A stretch of DNA of 54,360 nucleotides from Baaleninema simplex PCC 7105 (GTDB lineage Bacteria; Cyanobacteriota; Cyanobacteriia; Cyanobacteriales; Geitlerinemataceae), in contig NZ_KB235958.1 of NCBI RefSeq assembly GCF_000332355.1, positions 2,310,806 through 2,365,165 of the forward strand, in the 5' to 3' direction. Below the pieces are notes generated by a model, which worked only from the letters and a program-made list of their open reading frames with translations, made no database searches and was not told where the DNA came from. The position numbers were made by a program, and so were the translations under genes. Position 1 is the stretch's first letter. Each line of letters begins with the position of its first letter. Shown here piece by piece: positions 43,062-54,360 of this stretch.

Positions 43062-46000
43062 ATGACTAACCCAACGACCACCACCGCACCCGTCTTTCAC
43101 CTACCCGACCTGGTCGAAATCCAGCGTTCGAGCTTTCGTTGGTTTCTCGAAGAAGGCTTGATCGAAGAACTCAACAGCTTCTCCCCCATTACTGACTATA
43201 CCGGAAAGCTCGAGTTACACTTCCTCGGCAAAAACTACAAACTCAAAGAACCCAAATACGACGTCGACGAAGCCAAACGTCGCGACAGCACCTACGCCGT
43301 CCAGATGTACGTTCCCACCCGGTTGATCGACAAAGAAACCGGCGAGATCAAAGAACAAGAAGTCTTCATCGGCGACTTACCCTTGATGACCGAACGGGGA
43401 ACCTTCATCATCAACGGTGCCGAGCGCGTGATCGTCAACCAAATCGTGCGATCGCCGGGGGTCTACTACAAATCCGAAGTCGATAAAAACGGTCGCCGCA
43501 CCTATAACGCCTCCCTCATCCCCAACCGAGGCGCGTGGCTGAAATTCGAGACCGATCGCAACGGCCTCGTGTGGGTTCGCATCGACAAAACCCGCAAACT
43601 GTCGGCCCAAGTCTTGCTCAAAGCCCTTGGCTTGACCGACGGCGAAATTAGCGATCGCATTCGCCACTACGACTTCTTCTACAAAACCATCGAAAAAGAA
43701 GGACAGTTCACCGAAGAAGACGCCCTGATGGAGCTGTATCGCAAACTCCGTCCCGGCGAACCTCCCACCGTCTCCGGGGGGGTATCCCTGCTCGAATCGC
43801 GCTTCTTCGACCCCAAACGGTACGACCTCGGCCGCGTTGGGCGCTACAAACTCAACAAAAAACTGCGGCTCAACGTCCCCGACAGTACCCGCGTCCTCAC
43901 CTCCGAAGACATTCTCTCGGCGATCGATTACCTGATCAACCTCGAGTTTGACATGGGGCAAATCGACGACATCGACCACCTAGGCAACCGTCGAGTTCGC
44001 TCCGTCGGCGAACTGCTACAAAACCAAGTGCGCGTCGGACTCAACCGCCTCGAGCGGATTATCAAAGAACGGATGACCGTCTCCGACGCCGACACCCTCA
44101 CCCCCGCCTCCCTAGTCAACCCCAAACCCCTCGTCGCCGCCATCAAAGAATTCTTCGGCTCGAGCCAACTGTCCCAGTTCATGGACCAAACCAACCCCCT
44201 CGCAGAGTTGACCCACAAACGGCGTCTCTCTGCCTTGGGTCCTGGCGGTTTGACCCGCGAACGGGCAGGGTTTGCCGTGCGGGACATTCACCCGTCCCAC
44301 TACGGGCGCATCTGCCCCATCGAAACCCCTGAAGGTCCTAACGCCGGACTCATCGGCTCCCTGGCCACCCACGCCCGCGTCAACGCCTACGGGTTCATCG
44401 AAACCCCCTACTACCGCGTCGAAAACGGCCGCGTGCGTCGGGACTTACCGCCGGTGTACATGACCGCCGACGAAGAAGACGACCTGCGGGTCGCTCCCGG
44501 CGACATCCCCATGAACGGCGAAGGCTACATCCAAGGGGATCTCGTTCCCGTGCGGTATCGCCAGGATTTCACCACCACCACCCCCGACCAAGTGGACTTC
44601 GTGGCCGTCTCCCCGGTACAAATTATCTCCGTGGCGACCTCGCTGATTCCCTTTATCGAACACGACGACGCCAACCGCGCCCTCATGGGGTCGAACATGC
44701 AACGTCAAGCCGTGCCGCTGCTGCGCCCCGAACGTCCCCTCGTCGGCACGGGCTTAGAAGCCCAAGCCGCCCGCGACTCCGGAATGGTTATCGTCAGCCG
44801 CACTGACGGCGTCGTCACTTACGTCGATTCCCAGCGCATTAAAGTCCAACCGGCCTACGACGCCGAAGCCGGAGAAGACCCCCCCGCCGAAATCGAATAC
44901 GAACTGCAAAAATACCAGCGGTCTAACCAAGACACCTGCTTGAACCAACGTCCCATCGCCTTTGAAGGGGACGAAGTACAAGCCGGACAAGTCTTAGCCG
45001 ACGGGAGCGCCACCGAAGGCGGCGAACTGGCATTAGGGCAGAATATTATCGTGGCCTATATGCCCTGGGAAGGCTATAACTACGAAGACGCCATCCTAAT
45101 TAGCGAGCGTCTGGTCTTCGACGACGTATATACCAGCATTCACATCGAAAAATACGAAATCGAAGCCCGTCAGACGAAATTGGGACCCGAGGAAATTACC
45201 CGAGAAATTCCCAACGTCGGCGAAGATTCCCTGCGTCACCTCGACGAAACCGGCATCATCCGCATCGGGGCTTGGGTCGAAGCCGGAGACATCCTCGTCG
45301 GGAAAGTGACTCCCAAAGGCGAATCCGACCAACCCCCCGAAGAAAAACTGCTACGGGCAATTTTCGGCGAAAAAGCGCGAGACGTGCGGGATAACTCCCT
45401 ACGGGTTCCCAACGGCGAAAAAGGTCGCGTCGTGGACGTGCGGGTGTTTACCCGCGAACAGGGGGACGAACTTCCTCCCGGCGCCAACATGGTCGTCCGG
45501 GTGTACGTGGCGCAGAAACGCAAAATCCAAGTGGGCGACAAAATGGCCGGTCGTCACGGAAACAAAGGGATTATTTCGCGGATTTTGCCCCTGGAAGATA
45601 TGCCCTACCTCCCCGACGGGAAGCCCATCGACATCGTCCTCAACCCCCTGGGCGTGCCGTCGCGGATGAACGTCGGACAGATCTTTGAATGCTTGCTGGC
45701 CTGGGCTGGAGACAACCTGGGGGCGCGGTTCAAGATGGTGCCTTTCGACGAAATGCACGGCAGCGAACAATCGCGGGAAACCGTCAACCGCAAACTGCAA
45801 CAGGGACGGGATAAAACGGGGAAAGACTGGCTGTTCGACCCCGACGACGCCGGGAAAATCCAGGTGTACGACGGACGGACGGGAGAACCGTTCGATCGCC
45901 CCGTGACCGTGGGGAAAGCCTATATGCTCAAACTGGTTCACTTGGTCGACGACAAAATCCACGCGCGATCGACCGGGCCCTACTCCCTCGTTACCCAACA

Positions 46001-46379
46001 GCCCCTCGGCGGAAAAGCCCAACAGGGGGGACAGCGGTTCGGAGAAATGGAAGTGTGGGCCCTCGAAGCCTTCGGGTCTGCCTACACCCTGCAAGAACTG
46101 CTCACCGTCAAATCCGACGATATGCAAGGCCGCAACGAAGCCCTCAATGCCATCGTTAAAGGCAAAGCGATTCCGCGTCCGGGGACGCCCGAATCCTTTA
46201 AAGTCCTCATGCGGGAATTACAGTCCCTGTGTTTGGATATTGCCGTTCACAAGGTCGAAACCACCGAAGACGGCACGAGTCGGGATGTCGAAGTAGATTT
46301 GATGTCCGACGTTTCGAGCCGTCGCGCTCCCTCTCGTCCCACCTACGAATCTATCTCCAAAGGGGAAGACGAAGACTAG
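43062..46379 (+). CDS. rpoB: RNA polymerase beta subunit
   Basis: The beta subunit of the multisubunit RNA polymerase, 1105 residues, matching cyanobacterial RpoB, which lacks some insertions of the E. coli protein. The N-terminus reads [20 protein letters not shown]. Conserved core blocks include [18 protein letters not shown] in the rifampicin-pocket region, then [18 protein letters not shown] and [20 protein letters not shown] (the main rifampicin cluster), and the catalytic-core segments [11 protein letters not shown] and [12 protein letters not shown] near the C-terminal half. ATG 43062 (MTNPTTTT) is the likely start; the frame extends upstream to 42951 but the extra residues are unlike the family. 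It is followed by rpoC1 after 150 bp. Confidence 0.98.
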   Translation: MTNPTTTTAPVFHLPDLVEIQRSSFRWFLEEGLIEELNSFSPITDYTGKLELHFLGKNYKLKEPKYDVDEAKRRDSTYAVQMYVPTRLIDKETGEIKEQEVFIGDLPLMTERGTFIINGAERVIVNQIVRSPGVYYKSEVDKNGRRTYNASLIPNRGAWLKFETDRNGLVWVRIDKTRKLSAQVLLKALGLTDGEISDRIRHYDFFYKTIEKEGQFTEEDALMELYRKLRPGEPPTVSGGVSLLESRFFDPKRYDLGRVGRYKLNKKLRLNVPDSTRVLTSEDILSAIDYLINLEFDMGQIDDIDHLGNRRVRSVGELLQNQVRVGLNRLERIIKERMTVSDADTLTPASLVNPKPLVAAIKEFFGSSQLSQFMDQTNPLAELTHKRRLSALGPGGLTRERAGFAVRDIHPSHYGRICPIETPEGPNAGLIGSLATHARVNAYGFIETPYYRVENGRVRRDLPPVYMTADEEDDLRVAPGDIPMNGEGYIQGDLVPVRYRQDFTTTTPDQVDFVAVSPVQIISVATSLIPFIEHDDANRALMGSNMQRQAVPLLRPERPLVGTGLEAQAARDSGMVIVSRTDGVVTYVDSQRIKVQPAYDAEAGEDPPAEIEYELQKYQRSNQDTCLNQRPIAFEGDEVQAGQVLADGSATEGGELALGQNIIVAYMPWEGYNYEDAILISERLVFDDVYTSIHIEKYEIEARQTKLGPEEITREIPNVGEDSLRHLDETGIIRIGAWVEAGDILVGKVTPKGESDQPPEEKLLRAIFGEKARDVRDNSLRVPNGEKGRVVDVRVFTREQGDELPPGANMVVRVYVAQKRKIQVGDKMAGRHGNKGIISRILPLEDMPYLPDGKPIDIVLNPLGVPSRMNVGQIFECLLAWAGDNLGARFKMVPFDEMHGSEQSRETVNRKLQQGRDKTGKDWLFDPDDAGKIQVYDGRTGEPFDRPVTVGKAYMLKLVHLVDDKIHARSTGPYSLVTQQPLGGKAQQGGQRFGEMEVWALEAFGSAYTLQELLTVKSDDMQGRNEALNAIVKGKAIPRPGTPESFKVLMRELQSLCLDIAVHKVETTEDGTSRDVEVDLMSDVSSRRAPSRPTYESISKGEDED

Positions 46380-46388
46380 CCGCAACGG

Positions 46389-46422
46389 GTTGTAGCGGTG
46401 GCGCGGGCAACGCCGCTACAAC
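46389..46422 (+). other. Hairpin between rpoB and rpoC1
   Basis: GTTGTAGCGG (46389-46398) and CCGCTACAAC (46413-46422) form a perfect 10-bp stem with a GC-rich loop that can extend it. It lies 10 bp after the rpoB stop and has no T-run, so it is probably not a full terminator. It could be an RNA-processing or stability site, or a dispersed repeat copy. Confidence 0.6.
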
Positions 46423-46529
46423 TGGAGGTTCTGGGATGCGATCGCCGGCCGTCGAAACTCGCGGTCGCGCCGCTTCCTCCCCAAGATAGATAGATGCCCC
46501 TGCACAATCGATCGCGGATAACTGTAACG

Positions 46530-48407
46530 ATGCCAAAAGTCGAACAGCGTTTTGATTACGTCAAGATCGCCATCGCCTCCCCCGAGCGGATTCGCGCGTG
46601 GGGCGAGCGGACCTTGCCGAACGGTCAAGTCGTCGGAGAAGTCACCAAACCCGAAACCATCAACTATCGCACCCTCAAGCCTGAAATGGACGGCTTGTTC
46701 TGCGAGCGCATCTTCGGTCCGGCTAAGGACTGGGAATGCCACTGTGGAAAATACAAACGAGTCCGCCACCGGGGTATCGTTTGCGAACGCTGCGGTGTCG
46801 AAGTGACTGAATCCCGAGTGCGCCGCCACCGCATGGGATACATCAAACTGGCGGCTCCCGTGACTCACGTTTGGTATCTCAAAGGGATTCCCAGCTACAT
46901 GGCGATTTTGCTGGATATGCCCCTGCGAGACGTGGAGCAAATCGTCTACTTCAACGCCTACGTCGTTCTCAATCCCGGTAACGCCGACAATTTAGCGTAC
47001 AAACAACTGCTGCTCGAAGACCAGTGGATGGAAATCGAAGAGCAGTTGTACGATGAAGACTCCCAACTCGAAGGCATCGAAGTGGGCATCGGGGCAGAGG
47101 CCATCAAGCGACTGCTCGAAGACCTCGAACTCGAAGCCGAAGCCGAAAAACTGCGGGAAGACATCGCCAATGCCAAAGGGCAAAAACGCGCCAAACTCAT
47201 CAAACGGCTGCGGGTCATCGATAACTTCATCGCCACCGGGTCTCGTCCCGACTGGATGGTTCTCGACGCCATTCCGGTAATTCCGCCGGACTTGCGCCCG
47301 ATGGTGCAGCTCGACGGCGGACGCTTTGCGACTAGCGACCTCAACGACCTCTATCGCCGTGTCATCAACCGTAACAACCGTTTGGCGCGGTTGCAGGAGA
47401 TTTTGGCGCCGGAAATTATCATCCGTAACGAAAAACGGATGTTACAAGAAGCGGTAGACGCCCTCATCGATAACGGTCGTCGCGGCCGTACCGTCGTCGG
47501 GGCGAACAACCGCCCGTTGAAATCCCTCAGCGACATTATTGAGGGGAAACAAGGTCGCTTCCGTCAGAACCTGCTCGGAAAACGGGTGGATTACTCCGGA
47601 CGGAGCGTGATCGTCGTCGGTCCGAAACTGCAAATCCACCAGTGCGGTTTGCCTCGGGAAATGGCGATCGAACTGTTCCAACCCTTCGTCATTCACCGCC
47701 TCATCCGCCAGGGCTTGGTCAACAACATCAAAGCGGCGAAAAAACTCATCGCTCGCAACGACCCCAATATTTGGGACGTTCTCGAAGAAGTCATCGAAGG
47801 CCACCCGGTGATGCTGAACCGCGCCCCGACGCTGCACCGTTTGGGGATTCAGGCGTTCGAGCCGATTTTGGTCGAAGGTCGTGCCATCCAACTGCACCCG
47901 TTGGTCTGCCCGGCGTTTAACGCCGACTTCGACGGCGACCAAATGGCAGTTCACGTCCCGCTTTCGTTAGAATCCCAAGCCGAGGCTCGGTTGTTGATGT
48001 TGGCCTCTAACAACATCCTCTCTCCGGCAACCGGCCGTCCCATCGTCACGCCCAGTCAAGACATGGTGTTGGGATGCTACTACCTGACGGCCGAAAACCC
48101 CACCGTCCACGATGACCAAGAACGGGTTTTCGGCAGTATGGAAGATGCCATTATCGCGTTCGATCGCGGCTTAATTCACCTGCACGCCTACGTTTGGGTA
48201 CGCATGAAGCCCGAAGACGAAATCGTATTGAGCGAAAAAGACGAGACCCCCCTCGAAGAACGCAAACTCGAAGACGGCAGCGTGTGGAAACACTACAAGT
48301 ACACCCGAAAGCGCTTCGATTCCGACGGCACTCTCCTCGTCCAGTACGTTCGCACGACACCAGGTCGCATCGTCTACAACCAAGCGATTCAAGAAGCGAT
48401 CGCCTAA
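46530..48407 (+). CDS. rpoC1: RNA polymerase gamma subunit (N-terminal beta' part)
   Basis: The N-terminal portion of beta', called gamma, that is a separate protein in cyanobacteria; 625 residues, as usual. It has the zinc ribbon ([20 protein letters not shown]), the lid/rudder region with the switch-2 segment [20 protein letters not shown], and the catalytic magnesium motif [12 protein letters not shown] (about residues 464-475) in the bridge to the active centre. ATG 46530 ([13 protein letters not shown]) is chosen over an upstream in-frame ATG at 46494 because the family starts there. The gap to rpoB has a hairpin; the gap to rpoC2 has low-complexity DNA. Confidence 0.98.
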   Translation: MPKVEQRFDYVKIAIASPERIRAWGERTLPNGQVVGEVTKPETINYRTLKPEMDGLFCERIFGPAKDWECHCGKYKRVRHRGIVCERCGVEVTESRVRRHRMGYIKLAAPVTHVWYLKGIPSYMAILLDMPLRDVEQIVYFNAYVVLNPGNADNLAYKQLLLEDQWMEIEEQLYDEDSQLEGIEVGIGAEAIKRLLEDLELEAEAEKLREDIANAKGQKRAKLIKRLRVIDNFIATGSRPDWMVLDAIPVIPPDLRPMVQLDGGRFATSDLNDLYRRVINRNNRLARLQEILAPEIIIRNEKRMLQEAVDALIDNGRRGRTVVGANNRPLKSLSDIIEGKQGRFRQNLLGKRVDYSGRSVIVVGPKLQIHQCGLPREMAIELFQPFVIHRLIRQGLVNNIKAAKKLIARNDPNIWDVLEEVIEGHPVMLNRAPTLHRLGIQAFEPILVEGRAIQLHPLVCPAFNADFDGDQMAVHVPLSLESQAEARLLMLASNNILSPATGRPIVTPSQDMVLGCYYLTAENPTVHDDQERVFGSMEDAIIAFDRGLIHLHAYVWVRMKPEDEIVLSEKDETPLEERKLEDGSVWKHYKYTRKRFDSDGTLLVQYVRTTPGRIVYNQAIQEAIA

Positions 48408-48411
48408 TTCA

Positions 48412-48540
48412 GTGTAGAGGGTAGAGGGAAAAGGGAAGAGTGAAGAAGACGACCCGAAAATTTTCCTCACTCTTCACTCTCCACTCTCCGCTCTTGACTG
48501 CCTTGCTCCCTCTCTCCCCTGCCCCCCTGCTTCCCGTCAA
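48412..48540. repeat. Low-complexity inverted tract between rpoC1 and rpoC2
   Basis: The 154-bp gap is filled with purine runs (GAGGGTAGAGGGAAAAGGG) and, on the other side of a short AT patch, pyrimidine runs (CACTCTTCACTCTCCACTC). GAAGAGTGAAGA (about 48435) and the CACTCTTCACTC stretch (about 48469) are partial inverse copies, so the mRNA could fold. The tract resembles the intergenic filler seen at 1-97 and 32150-32220. Confidence 0.75.
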
Positions 48541-48561
48541 CTCTTTCCGTACCGAGACAAT

Positions 48562-51500
48562 ATGCGCTTTTACAACCGAGTCGTAGACAAAAAACAACTA
48601 CGCGCCCTGATTGCTTGGGCGTTTACCCATCACGGCACCGCGAAAACGGCAAACATGGCCGACCGTCTGAAAGACTTGGGATTCCGCTACGCGACGCGGG
48701 CGGGTGTCTCCATCAGTGTCGAAGACTTGCAGGTTCCGCCGAGCAAACAACAACTGCTGTCTGCTGCCCAAAAAGAAATCGACGTGACCGAAGCCCGGTA
48801 TACCCGAGGCGAAATCACCGAAGTCGAACGGTTCCAAAAAGTCATCGACACGTGGAGTATGACGAGCGAAGAACTCAAAGACGACGTCGTCAAAAACTTT
48901 CGCGAAAGTAACCCTCTCAACTCCGTGTATATGATGGCGTTTTCCGGGGCGCGGGGGAACATCTCTCAGGTACGCCAGCTCGTGGGGATGCGGGGCTTGA
49001 TGGCAAACCCGCAAGGGGAAATCATCGACTTACCGATTAAAACGAATTTCCGCGAAGGACTGACCGTTACTGAATACATTATTTCCTCTTACGGGGCGCG
49101 GAAAGGACTTGTCGATACCGCTCTGCGTACTGCCGACTCGGGATATTTAACCCGACGGTTAGTCGATGTCTCCCAAGACGTGATCGTGCGAGAATTCGAC
49201 TGCGGCACCCATCGCGGCATTCCCTTACAAAGTATGCGGAGCGGCGAACGGGTGGCCATTCCGCTCGAAGACCGTTTGATCGGTCGTGTTTTAGCTGAAG
49301 ACGTCGTCCATCCCGAAACGGGAGAATTGGTCAGCGTCGATTACAGCGATCGCAAAAACCGCGAGCCTCAAGCGGTGATGGCGCGACGCAATCAATACGT
49401 CTCCAGCGAACTGGCGCAAGCGATCGCCGATGCGGGAGTCAAAGAAGTGATGGTGCGATCGCCCCTGACTTGCGAAGCCGCCCGCAGCGTCTGCCAACAC
49501 TGCTACGGTTGGAGTCTCGCCCACGCCGAAATGGTGGACTTGGGCGAAGCCGTGGGAATTATCGCCGCTCAAAGTATCGGCGAACCGGGTACGCAGCTGA
49601 CGATGCGGACGTTCCACACCGGGGGGGTCTTCACCGGGGAAGTGGCGCGTCCGGCGAAATCTACCTTCGACGGTATCGCTCGTTACAGCAAAGAACTCAA
49701 AACTCGTACCTTCCGCACCCGCCACGGAGAAGACGCCTTCGTGGTCGAACAAGCCGGGGAACTGGTCATCGACCCCAAAGACGGTAAAGGTAAATCCACC
49801 TCCATCGCCCTGCCTCAAGGATCGACCTTGATGGTCGAAGACGGCGGCGAGGTGAAAACCGACCAGTTTGTGGCAGAAGTTCCCATCGGCAGCGCCCGCA
49901 CTCGGAAAAACACTGAAAAAGCCACCAAAGACGTGGCGACCGACTTGGGCGGAGAAGTTAAATTTGCCGGAGTCATCCCCGAAGAGAAAAAAGACCGCCA
50001 GGGCAACACCACGGTCATCGCCGCTCGGGGCGGGCTAATTTGGATTCTGTCCGGGGAAGTGTACAATATGCCCCCCGGAGCGAACCCCGTGGTAAAAAAC
50101 GGCAACACCGTCGATATCGGCGACGTGTTAGCGGTGACGGAAACCCCCACAGAAAACGGCGGGATCGTCCGGCTGAAAGGGGAAGATCGCGCCCCGATCG
50201 AAGACGGCGACGCGGCGGCGTCTGCTTTGGCGACTCAACCGCCGATTCCCAAGGAAGTGGAAATCATCACCGCTTCGGTGCGCCTCGACAGTGCCAAAAT
50301 CGAGACCGTCAGTAGCCAGGGACGGGATCAGTACGTGATCGGCACCCAGCAAGGGCAAGAGTTCATCCTCACCGCAACGCCAGGAACGAAAGTTCGCAAC
50401 GGTCAGGTGGTGGCCGAACTGATCGACAACACCTACAAAACCCAAACTGGGGGAATTCTTCGCTACGGCGACATCGAAGTGGCCAAGCGGGGCAAAGGCA
50501 GTAAAACCGGCTACGAAATTACCAAAGGCGGCACGCTGCTGTGGATTCCCGAGGAAACCCACGAAATCAACAAAGATATCTCGCTGCTGGAAGTCGAAGA
50601 CGGCCAGTACGTCGAAGCCGGAACCGAAGTCGTCAAAGACATTTACTGTCAAAACAGCGGGATCGTGGAAGTCGTGCAGAAAAACGACATTCTGCGGGAG
50701 ATTTCCGTCAAACCCGGCGACTTGCACCTCCTCGAAATCGGCAGCGGTAGCGAGTTGAGCGTGTCGGAAAAAACGCTGGTTCACCCTGGAGAAGAAATCT
50801 ATCCGGGGCTGACGGCCGAGCGCCTGTGCTGGGTGGAGTCGGTGATGACGCCCGAAGGGCCTGGGGTTTTGGTGCGTCCGGTGGAGGAATTTCAAGTTCC
50901 CGACGAGCCGCCGGTTCCCAACCAGCAACCGGCCGAAGGACAGGAAAACGCTTTTCCGATTTCGTTGCGTCCGGTACAGCGGTTGTTGGCGTTCAAGGAC
51001 GGCGATCGCATTAAGTCTGTAGACGGTCAAGAACTGATCCGCACGCAGTTAGTTCTCGACATTGGCAACGACGCTCGCCATCTCGAAGCGGACATCGAAC
51101 TGGTTCCTGACGAAACCGAAGCAGACGTGATGCGCTTGCAGTTGGTGGTTCTCGAATCTCTGACCGTTCGTCGGGAAACGGCAGCACTCGATCCCCTGTT
51201 TAGCAGCAGCACGACGACTCGCTTGTTGGTCGAAGACGGCGACCAAATCGAACCGGGGGCTGTAGTGGCTCGCACGGAAATCTGCTGTAAAACCCAAGGG
51301 ACTGTCGGCGGTATTCGCGAAGGGACGGAAGCGACGCGCCGTATCTTAGTGGTGAGCGATCGAGATCGCTTCAGCCTCGAACTCGACGCCAAGCCCAACG
51401 TCAAAACGGGTCAGTTGTTGGTGAGCGGGTCGGAAATCGCCCCTGGCGTGGCACTGGAAGATTCCGGTCAAGTGGTAGACGTCAAGAACAATACGGTAGT

Positions 51501-52587
51501 GTTGCGTCACGCTCGCCCCTATCGGGTGTCTCCCGGTGCCATCCTGCACGTAGACGACGGCAGCTTGGTGCAGCGGGGTGACAACCTGGTGCTGTTGGTG
51601 TTCGAGCGAGCCAAAACTGGAGACATTATTCAGGGTCTGCCGCGTATTGAAGAACTGCTCGAAGCCCGGAAGCCGAAGGAGGCTTGTTTGCTCAACCGTC
51701 GTCCGGGTACGGCGCAGGTTATCTACGAGGAAGACGAATCGGTCGAGATTCGCATTGTCGAAGAAGACGGTACGATCGCCGAGTACAAGCCGAGTCCCGG
51801 TCAAAACGCGATCGTCGTCGACGGGCAGAACGTGGACGTTGCCGAACCGCTCACCGACGGACCGGCAAATCCCCACGAAATCCTCGAATCTTGGTTCGAT
51901 TACTTGGCACCGTCGGGAACTTACGAGGCGGCACTGCGGGCGTTCCAAAGCGTCCAAACTTTCTTGGTGAACGAGGTGCAGTCGGTGTATCAATCTCAAG
52001 GGATCGATATTTCCGACAAACACATTGAAGTGATCGTGCGTCAGATGACCTCGAAGGTGAAAATCGACGACGGCGGCGATACGACGATGTTACCGGGAGA
52101 GTTGATCGAGTTGCGGCAGGTCGAACAGGTCAACGAAGCCATGTCGATTACCGGCGGCGCTCCGGCTCGGTATACGCCGATGCTGTTGGGGATTACCAAG
52201 GCATCGTTGAATACTGACAGTTTCATCAGTGCGGCGAGTTTCCAAGAAACGACGCGGGTACTGACGGAGGCGGCGATCGAAGGCAAGTCCGACTGGCTGC
52301 GCGGTTTGAAAGAAAACGTGATCATCGGCCGTTTGATTCCGGCCGGAACTGGGTTCAACGCCTACGAGGAGATGAACTTCTCGGCACCCGAGGCCGATAT
52401 TAATTTGGCGATCGAGGGGGTTGAGAACGATGAAACTCTCCAAGACGTGGTACTCGACGATCGCACGGCTCGCGCCTACAATCTCGGCGTCGGCGGTAAT
52501 GCTGGCGATGAAGACGATATTCTGTCGGACGAGAACGACGAGGACAACTCCCCTATCCTCGACGAGGAAGACGATCCGACGGCGTAA
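48562..52587 (+). CDS. rpoC2: RNA polymerase beta' subunit (C-terminal part)
   Basis: The C-terminal part of beta', a separate protein in cyanobacteria and plastids; 1341 residues. It begins [20 protein letters not shown]. It holds the second zinc-binding site ([13 protein letters not shown]), the trigger-loop region around [24 protein letters not shown], and, splitting the trigger loop, the large SI3 insertion typical of cyanobacteria (about residues 365-975, with many [17 protein letters not shown]-like barrel-sandwich repeats). The jaw and C-terminal clamp follow with [15 protein letters not shown] and [20 protein letters not shown]. The acidic C-terminal tail ([15 protein letters not shown]) is a variable extension. 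Confidence 0.98.
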   Translation: MRFYNRVVDKKQLRALIAWAFTHHGTAKTANMADRLKDLGFRYATRAGVSISVEDLQVPPSKQQLLSAAQKEIDVTEARYTRGEITEVERFQKVIDTWSMTSEELKDDVVKNFRESNPLNSVYMMAFSGARGNISQVRQLVGMRGLMANPQGEIIDLPIKTNFREGLTVTEYIISSYGARKGLVDTALRTADSGYLTRRLVDVSQDVIVREFDCGTHRGIPLQSMRSGERVAIPLEDRLIGRVLAEDVVHPETGELVSVDYSDRKNREPQAVMARRNQYVSSELAQAIADAGVKEVMVRSPLTCEAARSVCQHCYGWSLAHAEMVDLGEAVGIIAAQSIGEPGTQLTMRTFHTGGVFTGEVARPAKSTFDGIARYSKELKTRTFRTRHGEDAFVVEQAGELVIDPKDGKGKSTSIALPQGSTLMVEDGGEVKTDQFVAEVPIGSARTRKNTEKATKDVATDLGGEVKFAGVIPEEKKDRQGNTTVIAARGGLIWILSGEVYNMPPGANPVVKNGNTVDIGDVLAVTETPTENGGIVRLKGEDRAPIEDGDAAASALATQPPIPKEVEIITASVRLDSAKIETVSSQGRDQYVIGTQQGQEFILTATPGTKVRNGQVVAELIDNTYKTQTGGILRYGDIEVAKRGKGSKTGYEITKGGTLLWIPEETHEINKDISLLEVEDGQYVEAGTEVVKDIYCQNSGIVEVVQKNDILREISVKPGDLHLLEIGSGSELSVSEKTLVHPGEEIYPGLTAERLCWVESVMTPEGPGVLVRPVEEFQVPDEPPVPNQQPAEGQENAFPISLRPVQRLLAFKDGDRIKSVDGQELIRTQLVLDIGNDARHLEADIELVPDETEADVMRLQLVVLESLTVRRETAALDPLFSSSTTTRLLVEDGDQIEPGAVVARTEICCKTQGTVGGIREGTEATRRILVVSDRDRFSLELDAKPNVKTGQLLVSGSEIAPGVALEDSGQVVDVKNNTVVLRHARPYRVSPGAILHVDDGSLVQRGDNLVLLVFERAKTGDIIQGLPRIEELLEARKPKEACLLNRRPGTAQVIYEEDESVEIRIVEEDGTIAEYKPSPGQNAIVVDGQNVDVAEPLTDGPANPHEILESWFDYLAPSGTYEAALRAFQSVQTFLVNEVQSVYQSQGIDISDKHIEVIVRQMTSKVKIDDGGDTTMLPGELIELRQVEQVNEAMSITGGAPARYTPMLLGITKASLNTDSFISAASFQETTRVLTEAAIEGKSDWLRGLKENVIIGRLIPAGTGFNAYEEMNFSAPEADINLAIEGVENDETLQDVVLDDRTARAYNLGVGGNAGDEDDILSDENDEDNSPILDEEDDPTA

Positions 52588-52680
52588 TTTCGAGAGGGGG
52601 AGCCGGGGAGAAGGGGGAAACTGTTTCCGGTTCCCGGTTCCCCGATCTCGAGTTCGAGACGCTCAAACCACCGAAAAACC

Positions 52681-53982
52681 ATGAACGGACACAGGCAAAG
52701 GTCAGGCTTTAGACGCATTGCAGGCGCGATCGCCCTTTGCCTGTGTTGCGCTTTTACAGTGGTATGGGTGGGGTGGTTCGGACGCGCCGACGGCTATGGC
52801 GTTACCGCCGAACCGCCGGAAAAGCCGACGAAGACGTTGGAAGAGAGCGGACAGGCGACTTCCGAGCGGGAGACGGCTTCGTTATCTCGCGGAACGGCGT
52901 CTTTTGTGGAGGGGACGAATCAGGCGTTGCAGGCGTGGCAACTGTCTCAATCGGCGCGATCGCCGGAAGACTGGCATCGCGTCGCCCGACATTGGACGAG
53001 TGCGGTCAGTGCGATGACTGAAATTCCCCTCGACGCTCCCGAACGGGCGTTCGCTCAGAAAAAGGTGTCGGAATATTTGTCGAACACCCGCTACGCCCTC
53101 GAACAAGCTCAGCAAAGCGGCAACCGACTCCCCTACCAGACGTTTAACAGTCCCGTTTTCGACGAGCAGTTTGCCCTGTATCGATCTTACGTGGCGACGG
53201 TGGGGATTCCCGACGTGCTAGTGGTGGGCAGTTCTCGCGCCCTGCAAGGTCTCGATCCGAAGATGTTGCAATACGAACTGTCTCGACAGTTACCCCAAAG
53301 CGTCAAAGTATTTAATTTCGGCGTCAACGGCGCGACGGCGCAAGTTGTCAATACGCTATTACGAGAGTTCGTGACTCGCGTGGAAAAAGATGGAACCGTT
53401 GCGCTGCCAAAGGTAGTGGTGTGGGCGGACGGTTCCCGGGCGTTCAATAGCGGACGCAACGATCGCACCTTCGCTCGTCTCCTGGCGTCCCCAGGATACC
53501 GACAACTGCAAAATCCCCAGTTCAGCGTTCCCCAAACCTCCATCAGCCTCTCGATCGCAGACATCGACGCTAACGGATTTCGCGTCGTGAGCGATCGCTT
53601 CGACCCGCCGGTTTACTATCAACAGTATCCGCGCGTTTCTGGCGATTACGACCTCGACTACGCCAATTTCAACCTCGGCGGCGTGCAAGGAAATGCCCTC
53701 GCCTCGGCGATTCAGTTTCTACAATCGCGCCAGATTCCCCTCGTTCTCGTGAATTTACCCCTCACGCGAGACTATCTCGACGCCACTCGGTTTCGCTACG
53801 AACGGATATTCAGCCAGTTTCTGCAAGACCAAGTGGCCGCTCGTTCCGGTGTTTGGGTGCGGGATTTATCCCAACAGTGGCTCGATCGCACCGACTATTT
53901 CGCCGATCCCAGCCATCTCAACCGTACGGGGGCGGCGGCGGTCGCGCGTCAGTTGGCGGGCGATCGGAATCTTCCTTGGTGA
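52681..53982 (+). CDS. Exported SGNH-hydrolase-like protein (DUF1574-like)
   Basis: A 433-residue protein with a basic N-terminus and a hydrophobic helix (about 13-35), so it is anchored in the membrane or exported. The C-terminal two thirds look like the cyanobacterial DUF1574/SGNH group: a serine-bearing block in VLVVGSSRALQGLDP (about 178-192), VFNFGVNGATAQVV (about 209-222) as the Gly/Asn block, and the DxxH-like end DPSHLNRTGAAAVARQL (about 410-426). Relatives with this fold act on acyl or acetyl groups of cell-surface sugars, but activity here is not shown. It lies 93 bp downstream of rpoC2 in the same direction, separated by a low-complexity tract. Confidence is moderate on family and low on reaction. 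Confidence 0.72.
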   Translation: MNGHRQRSGFRRIAGAIALCLCCAFTVVWVGWFGRADGYGVTAEPPEKPTKTLEESGQATSERETASLSRGTASFVEGTNQALQAWQLSQSARSPEDWHRVARHWTSAVSAMTEIPLDAPERAFAQKKVSEYLSNTRYALEQAQQSGNRLPYQTFNSPVFDEQFALYRSYVATVGIPDVLVVGSSRALQGLDPKMLQYELSRQLPQSVKVFNFGVNGATAQVVNTLLREFVTRVEKDGTVALPKVVVWADGSRAFNSGRNDRTFARLLASPGYRQLQNPQFSVPQTSISLSIADIDANGFRVVSDRFDPPVYYQQYPRVSGDYDLDYANFNLGGVQGNALASAIQFLQSRQIPLVLVNLPLTRDYLDATRFRYERIFSQFLQDQVAARSGVWVRDLSQQWLDRTDYFADPSHLNRTGAAAVARQLAGDRNLPW

Positions 53983-54034
53983 TTTTTCGAGGGGGAGCAG
54001 GGGAGAGAGGGGGAGATTCGATCTCCCGATCCCA

Positions 54035-54211
54035 TTATTCGGATGGGCTGAAGTGATAGTCGATGAGCGACTCTGCCGTTCTCAGTTCCGCTTGCAGTAC
54101 TGGGGGCAGCATCTTGTCCAGTTCGGCAATAGCCGCGTCGAGGGTTTTGGGGATGACAACGCCCGTAGGTGAGTCGAGGTCGGGAGTAGGCGTGAGGTCG
54201 TAGCTTGGCAT
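54035..54211 (-). CDS. Small conserved-looking protein (DUF6794-like)
   Basis: A 58-residue predicted protein starting MPSYDLTPTPDLDSPTG and containing VIPKTLDAAIAELDKMLPPV, a pattern like the DUF6794 family, where a segment of the IPKTL-A-EL-ML kind precedes a conserved C-terminal region. Here that second part is absent: the frame stops soon after DYHFSPSE, so this is either a short relative or a truncated copy. Coding potential is supported by the amphipathic helix and balanced codon use. It converges on the SGNH-like gene, 52 bp apart. Function unknown. Confidence 0.55.
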   Translation of the reverse strand: MPSYDLTPTPDLDSPTGVVIPKTLDAAIAELDKMLPPVLQAELRTAESLIDYHFSPSE

Positions 54212-54360
54212 GGTTGGGTCAAACTCAAGGACTCAATAGATTGGCTCTCTTTCGGCGACATTCACAGAACCTTGAATGAAAGCTACTGAGAAAACGCTGA
54301 GAGGGTGACAACATAGCTAGACCCCCTGCCTCACAAGGGATAGAGCCTCTAGCCCTCGTT

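Noticed and set aside
54212-54360. Possible RNA gene or insertion-sequence end at the right edge
   Set aside because: Only short inverse words are visible and no tRNA-like fold or transposase; too little sequence to decide.

Overview
This window comes from a cyanobacterial chromosome, most likely of a filamentous, Oscillatoriales-like organism. The signs are dense HIP1 palindromes (GCGATCGC), a split RNA polymerase beta' subunit (rpoC1 + rpoC2), ferredoxin-type nitrate and nitrite reductases with NtcA-type control, and several families largely confined to cyanobacteria (DUF928, DUF1822, DUF1830, SLH-porin, NarM). The genus cannot be fixed from sequence alone. No rRNA, tRNA, CRISPR array, transposase gene or prophage was seen.

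Layout. (1) 1-5.8 kb: fmt, a SIMPL-domain lipoprotein, a short-chain dehydrogenase, then a substrate-binding lipoprotein overlapping a membrane histidine kinase. (2) 5.8-18.0 kb: surface or secreted proteins. An FG-GAP/RTX protein (minus strand) and a 2994-residue mosaic subtilase are separated by about 1.37 kb of AT-rich, hairpin-rich DNA without a convincing gene. (3) 18.0-29.5 kb: a coherent accessory locus with a 1499-residue fusion of a two-partner-secretion exoprotein to its own POTRA/beta-barrel transporter, a TPR-CHAT protease directly downstream, and, convergent to them, DUF1822, CHAT-CHASE2 and DUF928 genes. This locus is the best candidate for an undescribed system. (4) 29.7-39.8 kb: nitrate assimilation. 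An SLH porin and narM lie beside a nirA-nrtP-DUF1830-narB cluster. Upstream of nirA is a canonical NtcA promoter with an NtcB-type motif, and a HEAT-repeat gene runs divergently from it. (5) 39.9-54.0 kb: the housekeeping block hisD / rpsT-tatD-rpoB-rpoC1-rpoC2, then an SGNH-like exported protein and a 58-codon gene at the right edge.

How the genes work together. NrtP imports nitrate and nitrite, NarB (with NarM) reduces nitrate to nitrite, and NirA reduces nitrite to ammonium; the upstream sites predict activation by NtcA under nitrogen limitation and by NtcB in response to nitrite. In the accessory locus, the CHASE2 protein offers a sensor coupled to a caspase-like CHAT domain, the second CHAT protein sits behind the autosecreting haemagglutinin-like fusion, and DUF928 is predicted to be exported. 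A signalled protease system tied to a surface adhesin is inferred, not shown.

Many intergenic gaps carry low-complexity purine or pyrimidine tracts and small inverted repeats. Some have entered gene borders, for example the last codons of narB and the nirA-nrtP gap.
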